DNA from: an uncultured Bacteroidales bacterium
Lineage (GTDB): Bacteria; Bacteroidota; Bacteroidia; Bacteroidales; Bacteroidaceae
NCBI GenBank assembly: GCA_902768125.1
Contig: CACXKA010000012.1
Span: forward strand, 1 to 54,475
Length of the DNA stretch: 54,475 bases
Reading direction: 5' to 3'
The notes under the pieces were generated by a model, which was not told the origin of the DNA, made no database searches, and saw nothing but the letters and a program-made list of their open reading frames with translations. Below are positions 34,992 through 43,781 of this stretch, piece by piece; the first letter of the stretch is position 1; the number at the start of each line of letters is the position of its first letter. Position numbers and translations under genes: made by a program.

Positions 34992-36557
34992 ATGAAGAAA
35001 GTTTTACTTATGTTGGTGGCTTTCGTAGCCACAATGAGTATGTCCGCTGAAACAATCAAAACAGGCGGATGGAATGCACAGTTCACACCTGTTAATTTAG
35101 AGGACACAGAAGATCTTGATGGTCCCAAAACGGCTGTTGCCAATGATGGCTCTGTGTTTGTGTCAAGCACTTACATGAAAGTATTCACTTTTGCAGGAAA
35201 GCCACTTGCTGATCCAGAGGATATGGCTTCTTCCTGTGTTGTGAAGTACAACAACAAGGGTGAAGAGCAGTGGGCTGTTAGCTTTGTCGGTAATGCTACA
35301 ATTACAGCAATGACTGCTGATGGAGAAGGAAATCTCTATGTGACTGGTGGTTTTGATGAGGAAGTTAAATACACGGGTGCTGATGGTACGACAGCTTCCA
35401 TCAATAGTGGTGAGGGAGGCTTGTCCGCTTTTGTGGCAAAAATCAGCAAGGATGGTAAGTTCGAGGCAGTAAAAGTCATTGAGTCCAGTGTAAATGCTGA
35501 AATCTACGCTATAGAGGGAGATCCTTATGACATGGGCTTCGATATGCCGATTTATGATCTTTCAGGCAACGACCCATTGTATGTGCAGCCTACAAGCATT
35601 ATGGTGGCTGGCGACAAGGTATATGTATCTGCGACCTATACTGGTGATATTGAAGCATTGGGTTGGAAAGGTGCCTATTGTAACTATTTTGGTATGATGA
35701 TTTTTGACATGCGTAGTATGGGTATCTTCTCTTTGAGTAAGGCAGATCTTTCTGACCCTCAGAATGTGGCATATGCACAGACAACAGGAACGGTGACAGA
35801 CGGAACCCAGAACTGGCCAGAATCATTTAAGTTTGTGATTAAAAACACAAAGCTTTATGCACTTTTGTATGGTTTTGGAAGTCTAACAGTTACAACTGCT
35901 GCCGGTTCCCAGGAGGTTGTATTTGGTTCTGACCTTGAAGGTAATAACGAGCATGGTATAGCCCTCTTCAGAATAGATGGCAATAACAACAAGCCTCTTG
36001 TATTCCATGCTGCTATTGCAGAAGCTCCTTTGTCTGCTGTTTATAGCATCACGGATGTTGATGTTTATGCAGGAACGCTTCTTTTTGCTGGTACATTCCA
36101 CGGAGATTTCCCATTGACAGAGACTGTAGAGACCAACGAATTTGATGCTGCCTATGTAGCTGCCATTGACCTTGGTGAAAGTAAAGTGAAATGGACTCAG
36201 CTGCAGACAGTAGAGTCAGCGGGAAGGGGCTTGGTATTAACAGGTGAGGAACTTCATGCTGCATCTACTCTTGGTAAGACCACTTACAACACTCTCACAG
36301 GCGAAGTGAAGGGTTCGGAAGACATCAAAGCCGATGATAGCGCAAGTTGTGACAATGCTTATGTTGCTATTGTCTATATGGATGGCACAGATGTGAAGGT
36401 AGTGGCTCCTGAGATGAATGTTGACACCGCAGTTGAATCTATTGACGCTCCAGCTGTTGAGGTCAGCGGTCAGCGTGTCAATCTTGCAGGTCAGCCTGTT
36501 GATGACAGCTATAAGGGTATTGTCGTTGTAGACGGCAAGATGTTTTATGCGAAGTAA
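34992..36557 (+). CDS. Secreted beta-propeller-like protein with C-terminal sorting-like tail
   Basis: 521 residues. Signal peptide about 1-19. The body has repeated strands of the kind found in beta-propeller or SBBP-type repeats: FVSSTYMKVFTFAG, WAVSFVGNATITAMTADGEG and GNLYVTGGFDEEV. The final about 40 residues (QRVNLAGQPVDDSYKGIVV, then GKMFYAK) resemble Prevotella secretion tails, with a shared layout to the end of the xylanase. Last gene of the protease-SusC-SusD transcript, 104 bp after SusD. It could be a surface-exposed binding partner. No enzyme motif seen. Confidence 0.65.
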   Translation: MKKVLLMLVAFVATMSMSAETIKTGGWNAQFTPVNLEDTEDLDGPKTAVANDGSVFVSSTYMKVFTFAGKPLADPEDMASSCVVKYNNKGEEQWAVSFVGNATITAMTADGEGNLYVTGGFDEEVKYTGADGTTASINSGEGGLSAFVAKISKDGKFEAVKVIESSVNAEIYAIEGDPYDMGFDMPIYDLSGNDPLYVQPTSIMVAGDKVYVSATYTGDIEALGWKGAYCNYFGMMIFDMRSMGIFSLSKADLSDPQNVAYAQTTGTVTDGTQNWPESFKFVIKNTKLYALLYGFGSLTVTTAAGSQEVVFGSDLEGNNEHGIALFRIDGNNNKPLVFHAAIAEAPLSAVYSITDVDVYAGTLLFAGTFHGDFPLTETVETNEFDAAYVAAIDLGESKVKWTQLQTVESAGRGLVLTGEELHAASTLGKTTYNTLTGEVKGSEDIKADDSASCDNAYVAIVYMDGTDVKVVAPEMNVDTAVESIDAPAVEVSGQRVNLAGQPVDDSYKGIVVVDGKMFYAK

Positions 36558-36572
36558 ATAGGACATTAAATG

Positions 36573-36622
36573 GTTGGACAAGATAATTGCTTTTAAGGCA
36601 TTTGTCTTGTCCAACATTTTTT
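36573..36622 (+). terminator. Terminator of the metalloprotease-SusC-SusD operon
   Basis: GTTGGACAAGA at 36573-36583 and TCTTGTCCAAC at 36605-36615 pair perfectly, with seven T residues after. The start of the C10 protease gene is only about 10 bp further. Confidence 0.85.
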
Positions 36623-36632
36623 TCATGCATAC

Positions 36633-38147
36633 ATGACGAAGAAATCTATCCTATTGTTCATGATCTGGTTCGTTGTCATGGGAGTTTCAGCCCAGCAGCG
36701 AGAGGCGATTGCACCGATGGTGCGGACACAGTGGGGGCAGGGGAGTCCTTATAATCTGCTGTGTCCGACGCAGGGTGGTCAGCATTGTCAGACAGGATGT
36801 GTCGCTACGGCGATGGCGCAGGTGATGAAATATCACGAATGGCCCAAGCAAGGTTTCGACTGGCAAAACATGCTGAACATCTACGATTGTGAAACGACGG
36901 AACAAGAGCGAATGGCAGTGGCACAGCTGATGTCTCAATGTGGTGCGGCAGTCAACATGGAATACGGTTTGCAGACCTCGGCAGCATGGGAGGGAGATGC
37001 AGCGATAGCTCTTGTCGAGACCTACGGTTATGCACAAACGGTGCGTGAGGTGTTTCGCAACATGTATGGTCGAACGGCATGGGAGAATATCGTCTACCAC
37101 GAGTTGCAACAGGGACGTCCCGTGTTCTACGGAGGCTTGCCCAGCGGTTTCACCCACCAGTTTGTGTGTGATGGCTATGCCGATGGGAAGTTTCACTTCA
37201 ATATGGCGTGGCAATACTTGCCTGACGGCTATTACACGGTGAATGACCTTGACAAATACCCTGAAGGACAAACTGCCATCATTGGCATTCAACCGACCTG
37301 TGATGAGGATTTTTGTACGACCTTCTCAGAGGGTTCGCTTCGATATACCGTGACAGATGTGGGTGAGGTGACGGTGTGTAAGGATGAGAAAAATATCCCC
37401 ACAGGCGACCTCATAATTCCTGCCACAGTGACGCATGAGGGAAAGACCTATCAGGTCACAGCCATTGATTATACTGCTTTCGAGGATTGTACCTCGCTGA
37501 CAAGCCTTTCCATCCCTGCTTCAGTCACGGTCATCGGTCATCGTTGCGTGCAGGGTTGCACCCAACTTAGCAATATCAATGTGGACAGCAACAATCCGTG
37601 GTATACAGCCAAGCAAGGAGTGGTGGTCGCGGAGAACTCATATTTCTCAGAACTGATTGCCTATCCTGCAGGCAAGACTTCCACTTTTTTCCGTGTTCCT
37701 GCAGGTGTCACATCCATCCCACCTTCATTCTTTCGTGACAACACCTATTTGCAACGTGTCGAATTACCATCTTCGGTGGTGGTGGTTGACTTACTTGCCT
37801 TCCGTGGTTGTACGGCACTGACCACCATCGTGACTGAGAACGTCTCACCTCGCGCCATTGAAGACCTCGCTTTTGATGAAGAGACCTATGCGCACGCCAC
37901 CTTGATTGTTCCAGTCGGTACGAAGAACACCTATAAACGACTGGCAGGCTGGAAGAACTTTAAACATATTGAAGAAGGCACTGCCACTGACATTCACGGT
38001 TTGTCGGGGGGGATGGAATCCTCGGCTCATCCTGATTTCTCTGACAAATCATATTCTTATCGGCTCGATGGCACCTTGACCACAGAGGTTCAAGGCATAG
38101 TCATCGACGCCGTTAGCCGAAGAAAATACTATGAAAACATTCGCTAA
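36633..38147 (+). CDS. C10-family (streptopain-like) cysteine protease with BspA-like repeats
   Basis: 504 residues. Signal peptide 1-20. The C10 peptidase core runs from about residue 26 to 225: C56 in TGCVATAMAQVM is the nucleophile and H175 in THQFVCDGY its partner. The usual NWGWGG loop is altered to N190-M-A-W193 and lacks the double Gly. There is no long inhibitory propeptide between signal and core, unlike streptopain. From about 270 to 440 come leucine-rich BspA-type repeats (FEDCTSLTSLSIPASVTVIG). I see no TAnnTTTG element of its own in the 75 bp after the preceding stop, so readthrough past the terminator is possible. Confidence 0.82.
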   Translation: MTKKSILLFMIWFVVMGVSAQQREAIAPMVRTQWGQGSPYNLLCPTQGGQHCQTGCVATAMAQVMKYHEWPKQGFDWQNMLNIYDCETTEQERMAVAQLMSQCGAAVNMEYGLQTSAAWEGDAAIALVETYGYAQTVREVFRNMYGRTAWENIVYHELQQGRPVFYGGLPSGFTHQFVCDGYADGKFHFNMAWQYLPDGYYTVNDLDKYPEGQTAIIGIQPTCDEDFCTTFSEGSLRYTVTDVGEVTVCKDEKNIPTGDLIIPATVTHEGKTYQVTAIDYTAFEDCTSLTSLSIPASVTVIGHRCVQGCTQLSNINVDSNNPWYTAKQGVVVAENSYFSELIAYPAGKTSTFFRVPAGVTSIPPSFFRDNTYLQRVELPSSVVVVDLLAFRGCTALTTIVTENVSPRAIEDLAFDEETYAHATLIVPVGTKNTYKRLAGWKNFKHIEEGTATDIHGLSGGMESSAHPDFSDKSYSYRLDGTLTTEVQGIVIDAVSRRKYYENIR

Positions 38148-38234
38148 GGCATCGCATAAAGAGAGGTGAAATGTTAAAAATCGCGATGTCGATGAAGAAT
38201 TCTTGAAAATTGTTTGGCGGAGTCAAAAAGTTGC

Positions 38235-38257
38235 CGTTACTTTGCAAGTTGGTAACG
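38235..38257 (+). promoter_or_regulatory. Promoter-like element inside a short inverted repeat before the AAA+ gene
   Basis: TTACTTTG (one mismatch to TAnnTTTG) is overlapped by CGTTAC at 38235-38240 and flanked by its complement GTAACG at 38252-38257, a layout that would suit an operator. GAATTCTTGA also occurs on both sides (about 38197 and 38257). The rest of 38148-38422 holds no gene. Confidence 0.35.
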
Positions 38258-38422
38258 AATTCTTGATGTTAGACCCCTAAAAAACAGAGAACCGTACCCC
38301 CAGATCATTACTTACATTATTATATAGACAACCATTTAGGCAGTCCGTCATTGTGACTGGCTAACTGCTGTGTGCGCTTCTAACTGAGAAAATAAACTAT
38401 AGATTAAACGGATTTTTAACAA

Positions 38423-39742
38423 GTGTTCATTATGAAAAGAATCGCAATGATGAATGCGCCCATCACGAGCCTGGCGCAACCCACAACAATCGACGTCCCT
38501 ACTGAGAAAAAGGCAGTTGAAGAAACGGAAAGAAAAGATGAATGGAAGTGGGAAGGGAGTGAAGAAGAAGCCGAATATCTTGAATTCCAGAAAGCTATCC
38601 AAGAATGGTTGAAGGATTGGGATGAGAATGATTCATCGGAAGAGGAAGACGACGATGATGATGAGTTGTTGTCAGATGATGATGAAGAAAAAGAAGATGA
38701 TGAGGAAAACAAGACAGAAGAAGATGATTTTGAGAAGTTGCTTGAAGACACAGATTTAGGCAATCCTTTCGGTGATGATGGCGCTTTTGGGAAAAAGGAT
38801 TCGTCCGAATCTCCAGAGTTGGAGAAACCCAGCGTGACTGACCAGTTTGGTGAGAAGCGTGAGTTGCGGGTGGAGATGTTGCCGCTTTTGGAGAATCCCG
38901 AGGAAGAGCTGGACAAGATGCTGGGATGTGATGAGATCAAGCAACAAATAGAGAAACTGACAGCTTTGACACGCTACAATGCCCAGCTGAAGAAGATAGC
39001 CCCTGACATTCCACCTCATAAGGTATCGCTCCATGCAATTTTCCAAGGAGCACCAGGTACTGGCAAAACCACGCTTTGCAAGATATATGCAGCCCTGCTT
39101 CATCAAGCAGGTGCATTGAGCCGAGGACACGTGGTGGTGGCGAACCGTTCCACCTTCATTGGCACACGTTGGGGCGACGAAGAGGTGGCGGTGGCAGAAA
39201 CCTTGAAGGCTGCAAAGGGTGGGGTACTAATGATAGACGAAGCATATCAGCTAGTCACAAGGCATCCTAATGACCCAGGGCGACTGATCTTGCAGTTGAT
39301 GATGCCGATGTTGGCGGATGAACAGAACCGTGATATAGCCGTGGTGCTTTGCGGTTACAAGGGGCTGATGCAAGAACTGCTCGACCAGAACGAGGGACTT
39401 CGTTCCCGTTTTGTCAACGTGTTCAACTTCCCTGAATTCAGTGTGCAGCAATTGCTTGAGATCAGTCGTCGCCGATATCGCCAATATCAGTATCACTTCA
39501 CTCGCCAGGCATGGCTGCGCTATCGAGACATCATTCGCAAGGGGTATGACCGGCGTGACAAGAAAACATGGGGCAACGCACGTTTTGTGGCGAATCTACT
39601 CGACGAGGTGTATATCCATCATGCCCAACGCATTACGGGTAGCAACATCACCGACCGTCGCCAGTTCCTGACCATCACGGCAGCCGATATCAAACCTGTC
39701 ACCTTGCCCCCCTCGACCGTTACTCCTAAGATTGGATTTTGA
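38423..39742 (+). CDS. CbbX/SpoVK-like AAA+ ATPase with acidic N-terminal domain
   Basis: 439 residues. An Asp/Glu-rich low-complexity region (about 30-125) precedes a single AAA+ module. Walker A is GAPGTGKT at 209-216, Walker B is VLMIDEA (near residue 272) and GLRSRF (near 328) has the arginine finger. The match is to the CbbX/SpoVK/EccA type of AAA+, which remodel partner proteins. No RuBisCO, sporulation or type VII secretion gene is present, so the client is unknown. The start may be Met1 or Met4. It is transcribed alone. Confidence 0.8.
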   Translation: MFIMKRIAMMNAPITSLAQPTTIDVPTEKKAVEETERKDEWKWEGSEEEAEYLEFQKAIQEWLKDWDENDSSEEEDDDDDELLSDDDEEKEDDEENKTEEDDFEKLLEDTDLGNPFGDDGAFGKKDSSESPELEKPSVTDQFGEKRELRVEMLPLLENPEEELDKMLGCDEIKQQIEKLTALTRYNAQLKKIAPDIPPHKVSLHAIFQGAPGTGKTTLCKIYAALLHQAGALSRGHVVVANRSTFIGTRWGDEEVAVAETLKAAKGGVLMIDEAYQLVTRHPNDPGRLILQLMMPMLADEQNRDIAVVLCGYKGLMQELLDQNEGLRSRFVNVFNFPEFSVQQLLEISRRRYRQYQYHFTRQAWLRYRDIIRKGYDRRDKKTWGNARFVANLLDEVYIHHAQRITGSNITDRRQFLTITAADIKPVTLPPSTVTPKIGF

Positions 39743-39838
39743 GGAGAATTTTGTGTAAATAAACCACCAAAAACGAAAAAAATGAGGTGGAAACACATTT
39801 TTTTTAAGTTTTTTTTGCATGGAATCAAGAAAAAGCTC

Positions 39839-39846
39839 TATATTTG
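39839..39846 (+). promoter_or_regulatory. Promoter of LruC paralog 2
   Basis: TATATTTG with TTTG at 39814-39817 upstream. Because this lies downstream of the first in-frame ATG (39819), it rules against that codon as the start. Confidence 0.55.
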
Positions 39847-39968
39847 CACAATTATTACGCATGTACGACGCGCGTGAAACAAAAGTTAGTTATTTACACT
39901 GGTTTATAAAGAAAATGAATAATAATCCTCAAACTCATCCAAACAAGATTAGTAATAACAAACAAAAT

Positions 39969-42900
39969 ATGAAGAATACGATGAAAATTAAGAGCTTACT
40001 TTCATTCTTCGTGCCCGCAGCGATGTTGTCGCTGGGCGTGGCAAGCTGTAGCGATTATGACAACGGCTACGACGCAGCTTCAATCAAGTTTGCGCAGGAG
40101 TTCCGTAAGACGTTCGGAGACATTGACCCCGAGCAGGACTGGAATCTTGCAGAGCGAGGTACCGTGACCGTCTCCACCATGAAGGAGTCGGAAGTGAAAA
40201 TCTATGCCTTGACGGGTGATGAGTACACCATCGTTGGTGACTACCAAGGAGTGAAAGGTACTCAGATGCTGGGCTTCGACATGGTTGAGGGCACCAAGAG
40301 CATCCTTGTGACAGATGGCGTGACTGCCGAGAAGACAGTACCTGGTGGCGTGGTGACCTTTGGCGATACACGTTTCACAGTGTATGAGCGTACAAAAGAA
40401 GGTGTGACGGTGTCAAGGTTTACAAATGAAACAGAAATTAATGGTAAAACATATCCGGCACAGAAAAACCCAACAGACGCAGAAATTAGCACGGTGTTGG
40501 CAAAAGTGCCTGAACGTCAGCCGAACCTGAACAATGTGACCAGTAACTTCCAATATGTTTCTACAGGTTCATTTGTCCTCTATCCTTACTATTGGAACAC
40601 TTCCTCAATCAACACACTCGGCGTGTATTACACCGATGCTAATAACCAGTATCATGAGGTGGACATCTACACATTGAATGGTGAGGAGAGTGGTTATGTG
40701 GAGGATTATAATGTTTACGGCGCTGATAATAAAGTTGTTACAGATTGGGGACCAACTTGGAAAGATACAGATAGGGATGGTCATCTATATAGGCGTCCTA
40801 ATGATTGGTATATAGACGGCGTTGATGATTCAAACTATAACACACTGAAGAAGAATGGTTGGACAGACAATGATCCTGTCTTGCAGATGCCCTTCATTGA
40901 GTATTGGGTGAATGGAGGAACTGGGATAGGAACTAAGACCATTAAAAAGAATGTTTATAGGACTTTCACAGCAGGCAAAAAATACCTTGTAGAGGTGAAA
41001 GCACGTTTGATAAATGAAGGAGGTTCAGTTACTAATGACAACAAGGGAACAATTACTTTCTCAGCCAACGATAATAAAGTGATTTTAACAGATGACGCTT
41101 CCAGCACCATCAAAAATGGTGTTCTCTATTCCGACATGGATGGACTCGAGAAGATTTGGGTGGTATGTACAGCAGATAGTGAGGGCAAAATCACATTGAA
41201 GTTTGAACTGAACAACGTGCAATGTAACTGGTTTGCATTCAATGGCATGAAAATATATGACGTCTCTGAGATGACAAAAGAAGGTGATAACTTCTATACT
41301 TCTCCAGAGCGTGGTAAAGGTATCAGAGTGGACATTCTTGAAGGCACGACATTCGGTATGTACTTGAAGAAGACAGATACGGGTGGAAATGGAAATACAC
41401 ATTCCTATACCTTCTACTCTGAAAGCTATAAGAATGATCCTAACAAAGTGGGTTCTGGTGTAACAGTAAATGCGGATGGTGAAAAGGTGCAGCAGCCAGG
41501 AACAAATCCATGCTATGCTTCCACTTTCAAGATGCCTGTGAACCAAGATGGTGATGATGAGATGTTCCTCGGTTTTGAAGACTGGCCAAATGACGGTCAG
41601 TGGAGTGACTTCGACCTGAACGACGTTGTGTTTGCTTTTGACGGTTGCAAACCTACCATCATCAACGAAGAACCTGACAAGTGGTTGCTGGCATGTGAGG
41701 ACTTGGGTGGATCATTCGACATTGACTACAATGACGTTGTGTTCTCTGTGGAGCATATTAGCGGTCAGCCAACAGCCAAGCTCACTCCGCTTGCTGCAGG
41801 TGGTACACTCGCCAGCTACATTTACTTCCAGGATCCTTTTGGTAATAGCAATAGGGACAAGTGCTTTGGTGAGATTCACCAGCTCTTCGGTGCAGAAAAG
41901 CTAAATAGCGGAGAATATGACATTATCAATGCTCGTCATCGTTTTGAGAAGACGGCTCAGACAATTGAGTTTGAGGTGGATGAAAACTGGTCAATGGCAT
42001 ATTACAGCACGGATACATGGGGAGAAGGATCGGTTTATACGAGAGAGAATAAGGATGTCAATATGGGTGGCTTTGAAATCCGTACGCTTCCATCAGGTAA
42101 TGATGCCCCAGCAACCCTTGATATTACAAGTGAGGCTTTCTCGGGTGCGTCGAAGATCCAGCCATCAACACTTGACAGAGGTGATAATGTGCCATACATT
42201 CTCTGTATTCCTTATTCTTACAAGCATTACAATTACAACCGTACAAATCCTGAGGCTGGTACAAAGACAGTATGTGTATGGGCTTGGCCAACTGAGTTCA
42301 CGACTATCTGTAATGCAAATGGTACATCTGGTCCATACAAGGATTTTGCTGGATGGGTAAAGGACAAAAACAATAACACTGATTGGTACAAGAACAAGGA
42401 CTATCATGCTGATGCTGCCACAGTGGACAACCTGTTCCTTAGCGTGAGCAACATGAATCAAGCAGAAATAAATGCAAACAGCGGAAACGGTGGCAATGGT
42501 GGCTCTACCAAGCAGGCTTCTAACCTTGCTTTGAAGAGTGGTGTCAACCTCACCCTTGCGTCGGGTAACACTAAGGTCAATCTCGGTAACTACATTACGA
42601 CTTCTAGTACAGGTACACTAACCTACACCGTATATACGATGGATCGTTCGGGAAATATGTCTGCAAGTAATGGCGCCTTCGATTTCAGCAATGGCAGCGG
42701 CATTGTTGTGGTTCATCAAGCAGCCGACGATAATTATGAGGAAGGCTCCTTGGAATTCACAATCACGGTTCAAGGTACAAATAATAATGCTCAGACATAC
42801 AATGTGCCAGGAACAATCTCATCTGCAGCCTTCACTATTGAAAATGGTTCAGAAAATGGCAAGTACAATGTGAAGTATAATGGGGAACCTGAACCTGTGT

Positions 42901-43136
42901 TGAACAATGTGACCTCCATCACCTTCAGTTGGTCTAATGTATTAGCAGGAAATCAAACAGGAAATCCTATGAGTATATTCTCTCCATCTTCTTCTGTACA
43001 ATGGACTGATGACACTTATGAAGCTGATGAATATACTGTGCAACTTGACAACCACAATTGGGGAATTGGAGAAGAACACAAAATTACGGCTAATCCATAT
43101 AACGGTACTTTCACTCTGTCTGTCACTGGACGATAG
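39969..43136 (+). CDS. LruC/DUF4842-type surface lipoprotein (paralog 2, large)
   Basis: 1055 residues from ATG 39969, chosen because the frame's earlier ATG (39819) precedes the promoter and because MKNTMKIKSLLSFF begins the signal. Lipobox VASC followed by SDYDNGYD. Shared with the other paralogs: FGDIDPEQDWN near the start, WSDFDLNDVVFAFDG and CEDLGGSFDIDYNDVVF in the LruC region, and FGEIHQLFGAE. It is the longest of the three because of a Gly/Asn linker (about residue 835) and extra beta-rich C-terminal domains. The D-x-D-x-N-D repeats suggest calcium. Function unknown, probably surface adhesion or matrix. Confidence 0.78.
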   Translation: MKNTMKIKSLLSFFVPAAMLSLGVASCSDYDNGYDAASIKFAQEFRKTFGDIDPEQDWNLAERGTVTVSTMKESEVKIYALTGDEYTIVGDYQGVKGTQMLGFDMVEGTKSILVTDGVTAEKTVPGGVVTFGDTRFTVYERTKEGVTVSRFTNETEINGKTYPAQKNPTDAEISTVLAKVPERQPNLNNVTSNFQYVSTGSFVLYPYYWNTSSINTLGVYYTDANNQYHEVDIYTLNGEESGYVEDYNVYGADNKVVTDWGPTWKDTDRDGHLYRRPNDWYIDGVDDSNYNTLKKNGWTDNDPVLQMPFIEYWVNGGTGIGTKTIKKNVYRTFTAGKKYLVEVKARLINEGGSVTNDNKGTITFSANDNKVILTDDASSTIKNGVLYSDMDGLEKIWVVCTADSEGKITLKFELNNVQCNWFAFNGMKIYDVSEMTKEGDNFYTSPERGKGIRVDILEGTTFGMYLKKTDTGGNGNTHSYTFYSESYKNDPNKVGSGVTVNADGEKVQQPGTNPCYASTFKMPVNQDGDDEMFLGFEDWPNDGQWSDFDLNDVVFAFDGCKPTIINEEPDKWLLACEDLGGSFDIDYNDVVFSVEHISGQPTAKLTPLAAGGTLASYIYFQDPFGNSNRDKCFGEIHQLFGAEKLNSGEYDIINARHRFEKTAQTIEFEVDENWSMAYYSTDTWGEGSVYTRENKDVNMGGFEIRTLPSGNDAPATLDITSEAFSGASKIQPSTLDRGDNVPYILCIPYSYKHYNYNRTNPEAGTKTVCVWAWPTEFTTICNANGTSGPYKDFAGWVKDKNNNTDWYKNKDYHADAATVDNLFLSVSNMNQAEINANSGNGGNGGSTKQASNLALKSGVNLTLASGNTKVNLGNYITTSSTGTLTYTVYTMDRSGNMSASNGAFDFSNGSGIVVVHQAADDNYEEGSLEFTITVQGTNNNAQTYNVPGTISSAAFTIENGSENGKYNVKYNGEPEPVLNNVTSITFSWSNVLAGNQTGNPMSIFSPSSSVQWTDDTYEADEYTVQLDNHNWGIGEEHKITANPYNGTFTLSVTGR

Positions 43137-43178
43137 AATCCTCCGTTCATAGTGGAGTCCATAACATAACAAAAGGAA

Positions 43179-43207
43179 GCGGGGCGACCATACGGTCGCC
43201 CCGCTTT
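43179..43207 (+). terminator. Terminator of LruC paralog 2
   Basis: GCGGGGCGACC pairs perfectly with GGTCGCCCCGC around a 4-base loop, followed by a T-rich run. The terminator after paralog 3 has a related core. Confidence 0.8.
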
Positions 43208-43227
43208 ATTTATTCCACAACAATTCC

Positions 43228-43332
43228 GCAATAACCCGCGGTTAATTTTCAATAAGGGACGCTTATTTGTCAATAAGGCAGGGTTATTGGAAAATAAGGC
43301 ACCCTTATTGAAGAATAAGGCAGGGTTATTTT
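43228..43332. repeat. Five tandem 21-bp repeats, each an imperfect palindrome
   Basis: Units at 43228, 43249, 43270, 43291 and 43312, each exactly 21 bp, with the pattern xAATAAGGCAGGGTTATTx. The first is the most divergent (ATAACCCGCGGTTA centre). Each unit is nearly its own reverse complement (AATAAGG facing CTTATT), so it could be bound by a dimer on every two helical turns. It sits just past a terminator. Not CRISPR: there are no spacers. Confidence 0.75.
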
Positions 43333-43383
43333 GTATTGTGCTCATTTAGTCGTAACTATGTGCTCGGTTTACGAAGATTGCCA

Positions 43384-43470
43384 ATGTTACTTAATACATT
43401 ATATATTATAATAGGTTTTTTCCTCCTGGTGAAAGGGGGTGATTTCTTGATTGACGGAGCAGTGGTAATA
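43384..43470 (+). pseudogene. 5' fragment of the Na+/Ca2+ antiporter gene
   Basis: The 29 residues encoded here (MLLNTLYIIIGFFLLVKGGD, continuing FLIDGAVVI) match the first 29 of the intact antiporter at 45959 at 23 positions. The similarity then stops and the frame runs on without relation to the family until 43650. It is a broken duplicate of the start of that gene, lying after LruC paralog 2 as the intact gene lies after paralog 3. Confidence 0.75.
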
Positions 43471-43647
43471 GTCACGTTTTTACCTGCGAAAAACTTTGAG
43501 CCTGAGCAAGTGAGGCTTTGCCTATTTCATGTACACCAATTGCAATCTCTACCACCTAAAATGAAGGAAATAGCGAAAAAAGTAGAAAAAATCATCACTT
43601 TTTTTAATTTTTTTGTGTTTCACACTCTCTATGTGGAGGAAATGTGC

Positions 43648-43655
43648 TAATTTTG
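43648..43655 (+). promoter_or_regulatory. Promoter -7 element of LruC paralog 3
   Basis: TAATTTTG, 127 bp before the start at 43782. Apart from the repeats and pseudogene noted above, the 645-bp gap 43137-43781 holds no other gene I can support. Confidence 0.4.
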
Positions 43656-43781
43656 TACCCGTTATGATGATTTAGCATAGATGTTGATATCTATATAATG
43701 AATGTGCACGCGCAATAAGGCGGCACAATTGGGCAAAATTAAGGTAAAATAATATTCACACAAACTAAACTTTAGAAGACT

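Noticed and set aside
39819-39968. The first in-frame ATG (39819) as start of LruC paralog 2
   Set aside because: A full promoter (TTTG at 39814, TATATTTG at 39839) overlaps or follows it, and the lipoprotein signal begins only at 39969.
43228-43332. CRISPR array
   Set aside because: Units are directly adjacent at 21 bp with no spacers, and no cas gene is present.
43336-43650. A 104-residue protein-coding gene
   Set aside because: Only the 29-residue stretch at 43384-43470 resembles a real protein, the antiporter N-terminus; the rest is unrelated, so it is a gene fragment.
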